64,000 bases of DNA from positions 23,664,001-23,728,000 of the forward strand of contig NC_079888.1 of the NCBI RefSeq assembly GCF_029227915.1, given 5' to 3'. This DNA is from Hydractinia symbiolongicarpus. Taxonomy: Eukaryota; Cnidaria; Hydrozoa; Anthoathecata; Hydractiniidae. The notes under the pieces are model-generated. The model saw nothing but the letters and a program-made list of their open reading frames with translations, was not told where the DNA came from and did no database searches. A program made the translations under genes and the position numbers. The stretch's first letter is position 1; each line of letters starts with the position of its first letter. Below, piece after piece: positions 1 to 11,399 of the stretch.

Positions 1-1695
1 TAAATCGCGGACTCGGCCCGTATAGTCAAAATAATACAAAGAAAGTACCCAGGGAGTAAACTCATTTCCCGAACGATTTTTTAAATTATTTTTTCACCAC
101 TGAAACGATGAGACTTGTAGTTTTCAAAAATGTTTTCATTTTTGATGAGACGCTGAATAAAAGAAGTTTAATCGCCGGCAAACGAAAAAATGCTATTTCC
201 ATAAATCCCGGACTCGGCCCGTATAGTCAAAAGTATACAAAGAAAGTACCCAGGGAGTAAACTCATTTCCAGAACGATTTTTTATATTATTTTTTCACCA
301 CTAAAACGCATGAGACTTGTAGTTTTTTAAAAATGTTTTCATTTTTGATGAGACGCTGAATAAAAGAAGTTTAATCGCCGGCAAACGAAAACCCGCGATT
401 TCCCGTAAATCCCGGGCTTGGCCCGTATAGTCAAAAGTATACAAAGAAAGTACCCAGGGAGTAAACTCATTTCCCGAACGATTTTTTATATTATTTTTTC
501 ACCACTAAAACGCATGACACTTGTAGTTTTTTAAAAATGTTTTCATTTTTGATGAGACGCTGAATAAAAGCAGTTTAATCGCCGGCAAACGAAAAACAGC
601 GATTTCCCTAAATCCCGGACTCGGCCCGTATAGTCAAAAGTATACAAAGAAAGTACCCAGGGAGTAAACTCATTTCCAGAACGATTTTTTAAATTATTTT
701 TTCACCACTAAAACGCATAAGACTTGTAGTTTTTAAAAATGTTTTCATTTTTGATGAGATGCTGAATAAAAGAAGTTTAATCGCCGGCAAACGAAAACCC
801 GCGATTTCCCGTAAATCCCGGGCTTTGCCCGTATAGCCAAAAGTATACAAAGAAAGTACCCAGGGAGTAAACTCATTTCCCGAACGATTTTTTATATTAT
901 TTTTTTACCACTAAACGCATGAGACTTGTAGTTTTCAAAAACATTTTCATATTTGATGGGACGCTGAATAAAGGAAGTTTAATCGCCGGCAAACGAAAAC
1001 CCGCGATTTCCCGTAAATCCCGTGCTTGGCCCGTATAGTCAAAAGTATACAAAGAAAGTACTCAGGGAGTAAAATCATTTCCAGAACGATTTTTTAAATT
1101 ATTTTTTCACCACTAAAACGCATAAGACTTGTAGTTTTTAAAAATGTTTTCATTTTTGATGAGACGCTGAATAAAAGAAGTTTAATCGCCGGCAAACAAA
1201 AACCCGCGATTTCCCGTAAATCCCGGGCTTGGCCCGTATAGTCAAAAGTATACAAAGAAAGTACTCAGGGAGTAAAATCATTTCCAGAACGATTTTTTAA
1301 ATTATTTTTCACCACTAAAACGCATAAGACTTGTAGTTTTTAAAAATGTTTTCATTTTTGATGAGACGCTGAATAAAGGAAGTTTAATCGCCGGCAAACG
1401 AAAATCCGCGATTTTCCGTAAATCCCGGGCTTGGCCCGTATAGTCAAAAGTATACAAAGAAAGTACCCAGGGAGTAAACTCATTTCCCGAACGAATTTTT
1501 ATATTATTTTTTTACAACTAAACGCATGAGACTTGTAGTTTTCAAAAATATTTTCATATTTGATGGGACGCTGAATAAAAGAAGTTTAATCGCCGGCAAA
1601 CGAAAATCCGCGTTTTCCCGTAAATCCCGGACTCGGCCCGTATAGTCAAAAGTATACAAAGAAAGTACCCAGGGAGTAAACTCATTTTCCGAACG

Positions 1696-1714
1696 ATTTT
1701 TTAAATTATTTTTT
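1696..1714. other. A/T-only tract of the monomer (exemplar)
   Basis: Nineteen consecutive A/T bases made of two T-runs around AAATTA. The tract recurs in every monomer with three main forms: TTTAAATTATTTTTTC, TTTATATTATTTTTTT and TTTAAATTTTTTTTTC. Together with the later AAAA and TTTTT runs it makes the monomer a plausible curved or nucleosome-positioning sequence. Confidence 0.55.
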
Positions 1715-1745
1715 CACCACTAAAACGCATGAGACTTGTAGTTTT

Positions 1746-1765
1746 CAAAAATGTTTTCATTTTTG
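1746..1765. other. Hairpin-capable dyad, 8-bp arms with TTTT loop (exemplar)
   Basis: CAAAAATG, TTTT, CATTTTTG is a perfect inverted repeat with 8-bp arms. It recurs in most monomers, for example 125-144. In the subfamily reading TTTTTAAAAATG the outer pair is lost and the arms are 7 bp. Other subfamilies break it (CAAATATG, CAAAAATA with CATATTTG, or an ATTT loop). Being A/T-rich it could extrude only weakly. No function is shown. Confidence 0.6.
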
Positions 1766-1809
1766 ATGAGACGCTGAATAAAAGAAGTTTAATCGCCGGC
1801 AAACGAAAA

Positions 1810-1860
1810 CCCGCGATTTCCCGTAAATCCCGGGCTTGGCCCGTATAGTCAAAAGTATAC
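1810..1860. other. CCCG cluster with two adjacent dyads (exemplar)
   Basis: Four CCCG tetramers start at 1810, 1820, 1829 and 1840, spacings 10, 9 and 11 bp, so they lie on about the same face of the helix. The last two form an inverted repeat CGGGC-TTG-GCCCG (1831-1843). It runs straight into a second dyad, GTATA-GTCAAAAG-TATAC (1843-1860). The GC dyad is present where the monomer reads CGGGCTTGG and is broken in the GGACTCGG subfamily; the GTATA/TATAC dyad survives in nearly all copies. This could be a protein-binding or non-B DNA site, but that is inference. Confidence 0.5.
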
Positions 1861-2289
1861 AAAGAAAGTACCCAGGGAGTAAACTCATTTCCCGAACGAT
1901 TTTTTAAATTACTTTTTCACCACTAAAACGCATGAGACTTGTAGTTTTCAAGAATGTTTTCATTTTTGATGAGACGCTGAATAAAAGCAGTTTAATCGCT
2001 GGCAAACGAAAAACTGCGATTTTGCTAAATCCCGGACTCGGCCCGTAAAGTCAAAAATATACAAAGAAAGTACCCAGGGAGTAAACTCATTTCCCGAACG
2101 ATTTTTTAAATTATTTTTTCACCACTAAAACGCATGAGACTTGTAGTTTTCGAAAATGCTTTCATTTTTGATGAGACGCTGAATAAAAGAAGTTTAATCG
2201 CCGGCAAACGAAAACCCGCATTTTCCCGTAAATCCCGGTCTCGGTCCGTATAGTCAAAAGTATACAAGGAAAGTACCCAGTGAGTAAAC

Positions 2290-2400
2290 TCATTTTCCGA
2301 AGGAATTTTTAAATTATTTTTTCACCACTAAACGCATGAGACTTGTAGTTTTCAAAAACATTTTCATATTTGATGGGACGCTGAATAAAGGAAGTTTAAT
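2290..2400. other. Chimeric monomer, exchange point near 2,328
   Basis: The left part carries GAAGGAATTTTTAAATT, private to the monomers at about 3,918 and 8,580. The right part carries CACTAAACGCATGAG and CAAAAACATTTTCATATTTG, found near 920 and 5,980. The switch falls in the shared CACCACTAAA. It is the joint that created the 7-monomer duplication in block A1. Confidence 0.75.
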
Positions 2401-4252
2401 CGCCGGCAAACGAAAACCCGCGATTTCCCGTAAATCCCGTGCTTGGCCCGTATAGTCAAAAGTATACAAAGAAAGTACTCAGGGAGTAAAATCATTTCCA
2501 GAACGATTTTTTAAATTATTTTTTCACCACTAAAACGCATAAGACTTGTAGTTTTTAAAAATGTTTTCATTTTTGATGAGACGCTGAATAAAAGAAGTTT
2601 AATCGCCGGCAAACAAAAACCCGCGATTTCCCGTAAATCCCGGGCTTGGCCCGTATAGTCAAAAGTATACAAAGAAAGTACTCAGGGAGTAAAATCATTT
2701 CCAGAACGATTTTTTAAATTATTTTTCACCACTAAAACGCATAAGACTTGTAGTTTTTAAAAATGTTTTCATTTTTGATGAGACGCTGAATAAAGGAAGT
2801 TTAATCGCCGGCAAACGAAAATCCGCGATTTTCCGTAAATCCCGGGCTTGGCCCGTATAGTCAAAAGTATACAAAGAAAGTACCCAGGGAGTAAACTCAT
2901 TTCCCGAATGAATTTTTATATTATTTTTTTACAACTAAACGCATGAGACTTGTAGTTTTCAAAAATATTTTCATATTTGATGGGACGCTGAATAAAAGAA
3001 GTTTAATCGCCGGCAAACGAAAATCCGCGTTTTCCCGTAAATCCCGGACTCGGCCCGTATAGTCAAAAGTATACAAAGAAAGTACCCAGGGAGTAAACTC
3101 ATTTTCCGAACGATTTTTTAAATTATTTTTTCACCACTAAAACGCATGAGACTTGTAGTTTTCAAAAATGTTTTCATTTTTGATGAGACGCTGAATAAAA
3201 GAAGTTTAATCGCCGGCAAACGAAAACCCGCGATTTCCCGTAAATCCCGGGCTTGGCCCGTATAGTCAAAAGTATACAAAGAAAGTACCCAGGGAGTAAA
3301 CTCATTTCCCGAACGATTTTTTAAATTACTTTTTCACCACTAAAACGCATGAGACTTGTAGTTTTCAAGAATGTTTTCATTTTTGATGAGACGCTGAATA
3401 AAAGCAGTTTAATCGCCGGCAAACGAAAACCCGCGATTTCTCGTAAATCCCGGCTTGGCCCGTATAGTCAAAAGTATACAAAGAAAGTACCCAGGGAGTA
3501 AACTCATTTCCCGAACGATTTTTTAAATTATTTTTTCACCACTAAAACGCATGAGACTTGTAGTTTTCAAAAATGTTTTCATTTTTGATGAGACGCTGAA
3601 TAAAAGCAGTTTAATCGCTGGCAAACGAAAAACTGCGATTTTGCTAAATCCCGGACTCGGCCCGTAAAGTCAAAAATATACAAAGAAAGTACCCAGGGAG
3701 TAAACTCATTTCCCGAACGATTTTTTAAATTATTTTTTCACCACTAAAACGCATGAGACTTGTAGTTTTCGAAAATGCTTTCATTTTTGATGAGACGCTG
3801 AATAAAAGAAGTTTAATCGCCGGCAAACGAAAACCCGCATTTTCCCGTAAATCCCGGTCTCGGTCCGTATAGTCAAAAGTATACAAGGAAAGTACCCAGT
3901 GAGTAAACTCATTTTCCGAAGGAATTTTTAAATTATTTTTTCACCACTAAAACGCATGAGACTGGTAGTTTTCAGAAATGTTTTCATTTTTGATGAGACG
4001 CTTAAAGAAAGTGGTTTAATCGCCGGCAAACGAAAACCCGCGATATCCCGTAAATCCCGGGCTTGGCCCGTATAGTCGAATGTATACAAAGAAAGTACCC
4101 TGTGAGTAAACTCATTTCCAAAACGATTTTTTAAATTATCTTTTCACCACTAAAGCCCATGAGACTTGTAGTATTTAAAAATATTTTCATTTTTGATGAG
4201 ACGCTGAATAAAAGAAGTTTAATCGCCGGCAAACAAAACCCGCGACTTCCCG

Positions 4253-7200
4253 TAAATCGCGGACTCGGCCCGTATAGTCAAAATAATACAAAGAAAGTAC
4301 CCAGGGAGTAAACTCATTTCCCGAACGATTTTTTAAATTATTTTTTCACCACTGAAACGGATGAGAATTGTAGTTTTCAAAAATGTTTTCATTTTTGATG
4401 AGACGCTGAATAAAAGAAGTTTAATCGCCGGCAAACGAAAAAATGCTATTTCCATAAATCCCGGACTCGGCCCGTATAGTCAAAAGTATACAAAGAAAGT
4501 ACCCAGGGAGTAAACTCATTTCCAGAACGATTTTTTAAATTATTTTTTCACCACTAAAACGCATAAGACTTGTAGTTTTAAAAAATGTTTTCATTTTTGA
4601 TGAGACGCTGAATAAAAGAAGTTTAATCGCCGGCAAACGAAAACCCGCGATTTCCCGTAAATCCCGGGTTTGGCCCGTATAGTCAAAAGTATACAAAGAA
4701 AGTACCCAGGGAGTAAACTCATTTCCCGAACGATTTTATATATTATTTTCTTACCACTAAACGCATGAGACTTGTAGTTTTCAAAAAAAAATTCATATTT
4801 GATGGGACGCTGAATAAAAGAAGTTTAATCGCCGGCAAACGAACATCCGCGATTTCCCGTAAATCCCGGACTCGGCCCGTATAGTCAAAAGTATACAAAG
4901 AAGGTACCCAGGGAGTAAACTCATTTCCAGAACGATTTTTTAAATTATTTTTTCACCACTAAAACGCATAAGACTTGTAGTTTTTAAAAATGTTTTCATT
5001 TTTGCTGAGACGCTGAATAAAAGAAGTTTAATCGCCGGCAAACGAAAACCCGCGATTTCCCGTAAATCCCGGCTTGGCCCGTATAGTCAAAAGTATACAA
5101 AGAAAGTACCCAGGGAGTAAACTCATTTCCTGAACGATTTTTTAAATTATTTTTTCACCACTAAAACGCATGAGACTTGTAGTTTTCAAACATGTTTTCA
5201 TTTTTGATGAGACGCTGAATAAAAGAAGTTTAATCGCCGGCAAACGAAAACCCGCGATTTCCCGTAAATCCCGGGCTTGGCCCGTATAGTCAAAAGTATA
5301 CAAAGAAAGTACCCAGGGAGTAAACTCATTTCCCGAACGATTTTTTATATTATTTTTTCACCACTAAAACGCATGAGACTTGTTGTTTTTTAAAAATGTT
5401 TTCATTTTTGATGAGACGCTGAATAAAAGAAGTTTAATCGCCGGCAAACGAAAACCCGCGATTTCCCGTAAATCCCGGGCTTGGCCCGTATAGTCAAAAG
5501 TATACAAAGAAAGTACCCAGGGAGTAAACTCATTTCCCGAACGATTTTTTATATTATTTTTTCACCACTAAAACGCATGAGACTTGTAGTTTTTTAAAAA
5601 TGTTTTCATTTTTGATGAGACGCTGAATAAAAGCAGTTTAATCGCCGGCAAACGAAAAACAGCGATTTCCCTAAATCCCGGACTCGGCCCGTATAGTCAA
5701 AAGTATACAAAGAAAGTACCCAGGGAGTAAAATCATTTCCAGAACGATTTTTTAAATTATTTTTTCACCACTAAAACGCATAAGACTTGTAGTTTTTAAA
5801 AATGTTTTCATTTTTGATGAGATGCTGAATAAAAGAAGTTTAATCGCCGGCAAACGAAAACCCGCGATTTCCCGTAAATCCCGGGCTTTGCCCGTATAGC
5901 CAAAAGTATACAAAGAAAGTACCCAGGGAGTAAACTCATTTCCCGAACGATTTTTTATATTATTTTTTTACCACTAAACGCATGAGACTTGTAGTTTTCA
6001 AAAACATTTTCATATTTGATGGGACGCTGAATAAAGGAAGTTTAATCGCCGGCAAACGAAAACCCGCGATTTCCCGTAAATCCCGTGCTTGGCCCGTATA
6101 GTCAAAAGTATACAAAGAAAGTACTCAGGGAGTAAAATCATTTCCAGAACGATTTTTTAAATTATTTTTTCACCACTAAAACGCATAAGACTTGTAGTTT
6201 TTAAAAATGTTTTCATTTTTGATGAGACGCTGAATAAAAGAAGTTTAATCGCCGGCAAACAAAAACCCGCGATTTCCCGTAAATCCCGGGCTTGGCCCGT
6301 ATAGTCAAAAGTATACAAAGAAAGTACCCAGGGAGTAAACTCATTTCCCGAACGATTTTTTAAATTATTTTTTCACCACTAAAACGCATAAGACTTGTAG
6401 TTTTTAAAAATGTTTTCATTTTTGATGAGACGCTGAATAAAGGAAGTTTAATCGCCGGCAAACGAAAATCCGCGATTTTCCGTAAATCCCGGGCTTGGCC
6501 CGTATAGTCAAAAGTATACAAAGAAAGTACCCAGGGAGTAAACTCATTTCCCGAACGATTTTTTATATTATTTTTTCACCACTAAAACGCATGAGACTTG
6601 TAGTTTTTTAAAAATGTTTTCATTTTTGATGAGACGCTGAATAAAAGCAGTTTAATCGCCGGCAAACGAAAAACAGCGATTTCCCTAAATCCCGGACTCG
6701 GCCCGTATAGTCAAAAGTATACAAAGAAAGTACCCAGGGAGTAAACTCATTTCCAGAACGATTTTTTAAATTATTTTTTCACCACTAAAACGCATAAGAC
6801 TTGTAGTTTTTAAAAATGTTTTCATTTTTGATGAGATGCTGAATAAAAGAAGTTTAATCGCCGGCAAACGAAAACCCGCGATTTCCCGTAAATCCCGGGC
6901 TTTGCCCGTATAGCCAAAAGTATACAAAGAAAGTACCCAGGGAGTAAACTCATTTCCCGAACGATTTTTTATATTATTTTTTTACCACTAAACGCATGAG
7001 ACTTGTAGTTTTCAAAAACATTTTCATATTTGATGGGACGCTGAATAAAGGAAGTTTAATCGCCGGCAAACGAAAACCCGCGATTTCCCGTAAATCCCGT
7101 GCTTGGCCCGTATAGTCAAAAGTATACAAAGAAAGTACTCAGGGAGTAAAATCATTTCCAGAACGATTTTTTAAATTATTTTTTCACCACTAAAACGCAT

Positions 7201-8913
7201 AAGACTTGTAGTTTTTAAAAATGTTTTCATTTTTGATGAGACGCTGAATAAAAGAAGTTTAATCGCCGGCAAACAAAAACCCGCGATTTCCCGTAAATCC
7301 CGGGCTTGGCCCGTATAGTCAAAAGTATACAAAGAAAGTACTCAGGGAGTAAAATCATTTCCAGAACGATTTTTTAAATTATTTTTTCACCACTAAAACG
7401 CATAAGACTTGTAGTTTTTAAAAATGTTTTCATTTTTGATGAGACGCTGAATAAAGGAAGTTTAATCGCCGGCAAACGAAAATCCGCGATTTTCCGTAAA
7501 TCCCGGGCTTGGCCCGTATAGTCAAAAGTATACAAAGAAAGTACCCAGGGAGTAAACTCATTTCCCGAACGAATTTTTATATTATTTTTTTACAACTAAA
7601 CGCATGAGACTTGTAGTTTTCAAAAATATTTTCATATTTGATGGGACGCTGAATAAAAGAAGTTTAATCGCCGGCAAACGAAAATCCGCGTTTTCCCGTA
7701 AATCCCGGACTCGGCCCGTATAGTCAAAAGTATACAAAGAAAGTACCCAGGGAGTAAACTCATTTTCCGAACGATTTTTTAAATTATTTTTTCACCACTA
7801 AAACGCATGAGACTTGTAGTTTTCAAAAATGTTTTCATTTTTGATGAGACGCTGAATAAAAGAAGTTTAATCGCCGGCAAACGAAAACCCGCGATTTCCC
7901 GTAAATCCCGGGCTTGGCCCGTATAGTCAAAAGTATACAAAGAAAGTACCCAGGGAGTAAACTCATTTCCCGAACGATTTTTTAAATTAATTTTTCACCA
8001 CTAAAACGCATGAGACTTGTAGTTTTCAAGAATGTTTTCATTTTTGATGAGACGCTGAATAAAAGCAGTTTATTCGCCGGCAAACGAAAACCCGCGATTT
8101 CTCGTAAATCCCGGCTTGGCCCGTATAGTCAAAAGTATACAAAGAAAGTACCCAGGGAGTAAACTCATTTCCCGAACGATTTTTTAAATTATTTTTTCAC
8201 CACTAAAACGCATGAGACTTGTAGTTTTCAAAAATGTTTTCATTTTTGATGAGACGCTGAATAAAAGCAGTTTAATCGCTGGCAAACGAAAAACTGCGAT
8301 TTTGCTAAATCCCGGACTCGGCCCGTAAAGTCAAAAATATACAAAGAAAGTACCCAGGGAGTAAACTCATTTCCCGAACGATTTTTTAAATTATTTTTTC
8401 ACCACTAAAACGCATAAGACTTGTAGTTTTCGAAAATGCTTTCATTTTTGATGAGACGCTGAATAAAAGAAGTTTAATCGCCGGCAAACGAAAACCCGCA
8501 TTTTCCCGTAAATCCCGGTCTCGGTCCGTATAGTCAAAAGTATACAAGGAAAGTACCCAGTGAGTAAACTCATTTTCCGAAGGAATTTTTAAATTATTTT
8601 TTCACCACTAAAACGCATGAGACTGGTAGTTTTCAGAAATGTTTTCATTTTTGATGAGACGCTTAAAGAAAGTGGTTTAATCGCCGGCAAACGAAAACCC
8701 GCGATATCCCGTAAATCCCGGGCTTGGCCCGTATAGTCGAATGTATACAAAGAAAGTACCCTGTGAGTAAACTCATTTCCAAAACGATTTTTTAAATTAT
8801 CTTTTCACCACTAAAGCCCATGAGACTTGTAGTATTTAAAAATATTTTCATTTTTGATGAGACGCTGAATAAAAGAAGTTTAATCGCCGGCAAACAAAAC
8901 CCGCGACTTCCCG
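4253..8913. repeat. Block A2, 23 monomers
   Basis: It starts with the same private string as A1 and ends where the string recurs at 8914. Anchors 4273 to 8934 are 4,661 bp apart, 23 monomers. Order and private variants match A1 at both ends, including the CCCGTAAAGTC monomer and the GGTCTCGGTCC, CCAGTGAG and GAAGGAATTT variants near 8,500-8,590. The middle differs by a 5-monomer duplication in place of the 7-monomer one. Confidence 0.8.
5519..7547. repeat. 5-monomer tandem duplication inside block A2 (~1,014 bp)
   Basis: The private AAACAGCGATTTCCC monomer at 5,659 recurs at 6,673 (1,014 bp). GGGCTTTGCCCGTATAGCC at about 5,883 and 6,898, and CCCGTGCTTGG at about 6,080 and 7,095, show the same spacing. 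The copies differ by a few substitutions, for example TACCCAGGG near 6,325 against TACTCAGGG near 7,338. The AAACAGCG monomer occurs once in A1 (near 595), so this amplification came after the A1/A2 duplication or was lost from A1. Confidence 0.8.
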
Positions 8914-9555
8914 TAAATCGCGGACTCGGCCCGTATAGTCAAAATAATACAAAGAAAGTACCCAGGGAGTAAACTCATTTCCCGAACGATTTTTTAAATT
9001 ATTTTTTCACCACTGAAACGGATGAGACTTGTAGTTTTCAAAAATGTTTTCATTTTTGATGAGACGCTGAATAAAAGAAGTTTAATCGCCGGCAAACGAA
9101 AAAATGCTATTTCCATAAATCCCGGACTCGGCCCGTATAGTCAAAAGTATACAAAGAAAGTACCCAGGGAGTAAACTCATTTCCAGAACGATTTTTTAAA
9201 TTATTTTTTCACCACTAAAACGCATAAGACTTGTAGTTTTAAAAAATGTTTTCATTTTTGATGAGACGCTGAATAAAAGAAGTTTAATCGCCGGCAAACG
9301 AAAACCCGCGATTTCCCGTAAATCCCGGGTTTGGCCCGTATAGTCAAAAGTATACAAAGAAAGTACCCAGGGAGTAAACTCATTTCCCGAACGATTTTAT
9401 ATATTATTTTCTTACCACTAAACGCATGAGACTTGTAGTTTTCAAAAAAAATTTCATATTTGATGGGACGCTGAATAAAAGAAGTTTAATCGCCGGCAAA
9501 CGAACATCCGCGATTTCCCGTAAATCCCGGACTCGGCCCGTATAGTCAAAAGTAT
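8914..9555. repeat. Block A3, partial third copy (about 3 monomers)
   Basis: It repeats the start of A2 (4,253-4,895) including TATATATTATTTTCTTACC and GAACATCCGCG, then departs near 9,556. After that point monomers of the CTTAATGAAAGAGG type take over. The copy is truncated on its right by an old exchange. Confidence 0.75.
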
Positions 9556-11399
9556 ACAGAGAAAGTACCCAGGGAGTAAACTCATTTCCCGAACGATTTT
9601 TTAAGTTATTTTTTCACCACTAAAACGCATGAGACTTGTAGTTTTCAAAAATGTTTTCATTTTTAATGAGACGCTTAATGAAAGAGGTTTAATCGCCGGC
9701 AAACGAAATCCCGCGTTTTCCCGTAAATCCGGGGCTTGGCCCGTATAGTCTAATGTATACCAAGAAAGTACCCAGGGAGTAAACTCATTTCCCGAACGAT
9801 TTTTTAAATTTTTTTTTCACCACTATAACGCATGAGACTTGTAGTTTTCAAAAATGTTTTCATTTTTGATGAGACGCTTAATGAAAGAGGTTTAATCGCC
9901 GGCAAATGAAATCCCGCGTTTTCCCGTAAATCCGGGGCTTGGCCCGTATAGTCAAATGTATACAAAGAAAGTACCCAGGGAGTAAACTCATTTCCCGAAC
10001 GATTTTTTAATTTTTTTTTTCACCACTAAAACGCATGAGACTTGTAGTTTTCAAAAATGTTTTCATTTTTGATGAGACACTTAATGAAAGAGGTTTAATC
10101 GCCGGAAAACGAAAACCCGCGATTTCCCGTAAATCCCGGGCTTAGCCCGTATAGTCGAATGTATACAAAGAAAGTACCCTGTGAGTAAACTCATTTCCAG
10201 AACGATTTTTTAAATCATTTTTTCACCACTAAAACGCATAAGACTTGTAGTTTTTAAAAATGTTTTCATATTTGATGAGACGCTGAATAAAAGAAGTTTA
10301 ATCGCCGGCAAACGAAAACCCGCGATTTCCCGTAAATCCCGGCTTGGCCCGTATAGTCAAAAGTATACAAAGAAAGTACCCAGGGACTAAACTCATTTCC
10401 CGAACGATTTTTTAAATTATTTTTTCACCACTACAACGCATGAGACTTGTAGTTTTCAAAAATGTTTTCATTTTTGATGAGACGCTGAATAAAAGCAGTT
10501 TAATCGCCGGCAAACGAAAAAATGCTATTTCCATAAATCCCGGACTCGGCCCGTATAGTCAAATGTATACAAAGAAAGTACCCAGGGAGGAAATTCATTT
10601 CCAGAACGATTTTTTAAATTATTTTTTCACCACTAAAACGCATAAGACTTGTAGTTTTTAAAAATGTTTTCATTTTTGATGAGACGCTGAATAAAAGAAG
10701 TTTAATCGCCGGCAAACGAAAACCCGCGATTTCCCGTAAATCCCGGGCTTGGCCCGTATAGTCAAAAGTATACAAAGAAAGTACCCAGGGAGTAAACTCA
10801 TTTCCCGAACGATTTTATATATTATTTTCTTACCACTAAACGCATGAGACTTGTAGTTTTCAAAAAAAATTTCATATTTGATGGGACGCTGAATAAAAGA
10901 AGTTTAGTCGCCGGAAAACGAAAATCCGCGATTTCCCGTAAATCTCGGACTCGGCCCGTATAGTCAAAAGTATACAAAGAAAGTACCCAGGGAGGAAACT
11001 CATTTCCCGAACAATTTTTTAAATTATTTTTTCACCACTAAAACGCATGAGACTTGTAGTTTTCAAAAATGTTTTCATTTTTGATGAGACACTTAATGAA
11101 AGAGGTTTAATCGCCGGAAAACGAAAACCCGCGATTTCCCGTAAATCCCGGGCTTAGCCCGTATAGTCGAATGTATACAAAGAAAGTACCCTGTGAGTAA
11201 ACTCATTTCCAGAACGATTTTTTAAATCATTTTTTCACCACTAAAACGCATAAGACTTGTAGTTTTTAAAAATGTTTTCATTTTTGATGAGACGCTGAAT
11301 AAAAGAAGTTTAATCGCCAGCAAACGAAAACCCGCGATTTCCCGTAAATCCCGGCTTGGCCCGTATAGTCAAAAGTATACAAAGAAAGTACCCAGGGAC
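9556..11399. repeat. Mixed monomers with a 5-monomer repeat (~1,012 bp)
   Basis: Monomers carrying CTTAATGAAAGAGG with AAATCCCGCGTTTTCCCG and TCCGGGGCTTGG are interleaved with common types. GAGACACTTAATGAAAGAGG with GGGCTTAGCCCG occurs at 10,076 and 11,088, and flanking monomers match over part of that interval, including TCATATTTGATGGG units. Nothing nonrepetitive is present. Confidence 0.7.

Larger units (their letters stand above)
1641..1843. repeat. Representative near-consensus monomer (203 bp)
   Basis: This copy is one base from the majority sequence I derived by eye (CATTTTCCG where most have CATTTCCCG). In order it holds: TATAGTC; the near-invariant GTATACAAAGAAAGTACC; the variable box CCCAGGGAG; CTCATTT; the variable box around GAACG; a 19-bp A/T-only tract at 1696-1714; CACCACTAAAACGCATGAG; a hairpin dyad at 1746-1765; GATGAGACGCTGAATAAAAG; GCCGGC; and a GC-rich end with four CCCG tetramers (1810-1843). 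The consensus has about 77 G+C in 203 bp and 12 CpGs. It carries single GTATAC, GCCGGC and CCCGGG hexamers, so an in silico cut at any of these should give a roughly 202-bp ladder. Confidence 0.9.
911..3945. repeat. 7-monomer tandem duplication inside block A1 (~1,418 bp)
   Basis: CCCGTGCTTGG-containing monomers with anchors at 1034 and 2451 are 1,417 bp apart, and the following monomers match in order. Copy 1 is about 911-2,328 and copy 2 about 2,329-3,945. Copy 2 is one monomer longer: an added unit with TTTCTCGTAAATCCCGGC (anchor 3463) shifts the later match to 1,619 bp (CCCGTAAAGTC at 2,042 and 3,661). The left edge of copy 2 is a chimeric monomer near 2,328. Confidence 0.8.
1..4252. repeat. 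Block A1, 21 monomers
   Basis: The private string TAAATCGCGGACTCGG followed by AAAATAATAC occurs at 1, 4253 and 8914 and marks the starts of three related blocks. Block A1 has 21 monomers by anchor count (21 to 4273). It contains a 7-monomer internal duplication not seen in A2. It also appears to lack about four monomers present in A2 between 4,520 and 5,500: A1 near 270-330 joins directly to the type A2 holds at about 5,550. Confidence 0.8.

Noticed and set aside
1641-1843. CENP-B box.
   Set aside because: On the minus strand the monomer has TTTCGTTTGCCGGCGAT, which fits the left half (TTCG) but lacks the required central A and the CGGG half. A second near match, ATCGTTCGGGA, is too short by about five bases. 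No copy I checked has a full box.
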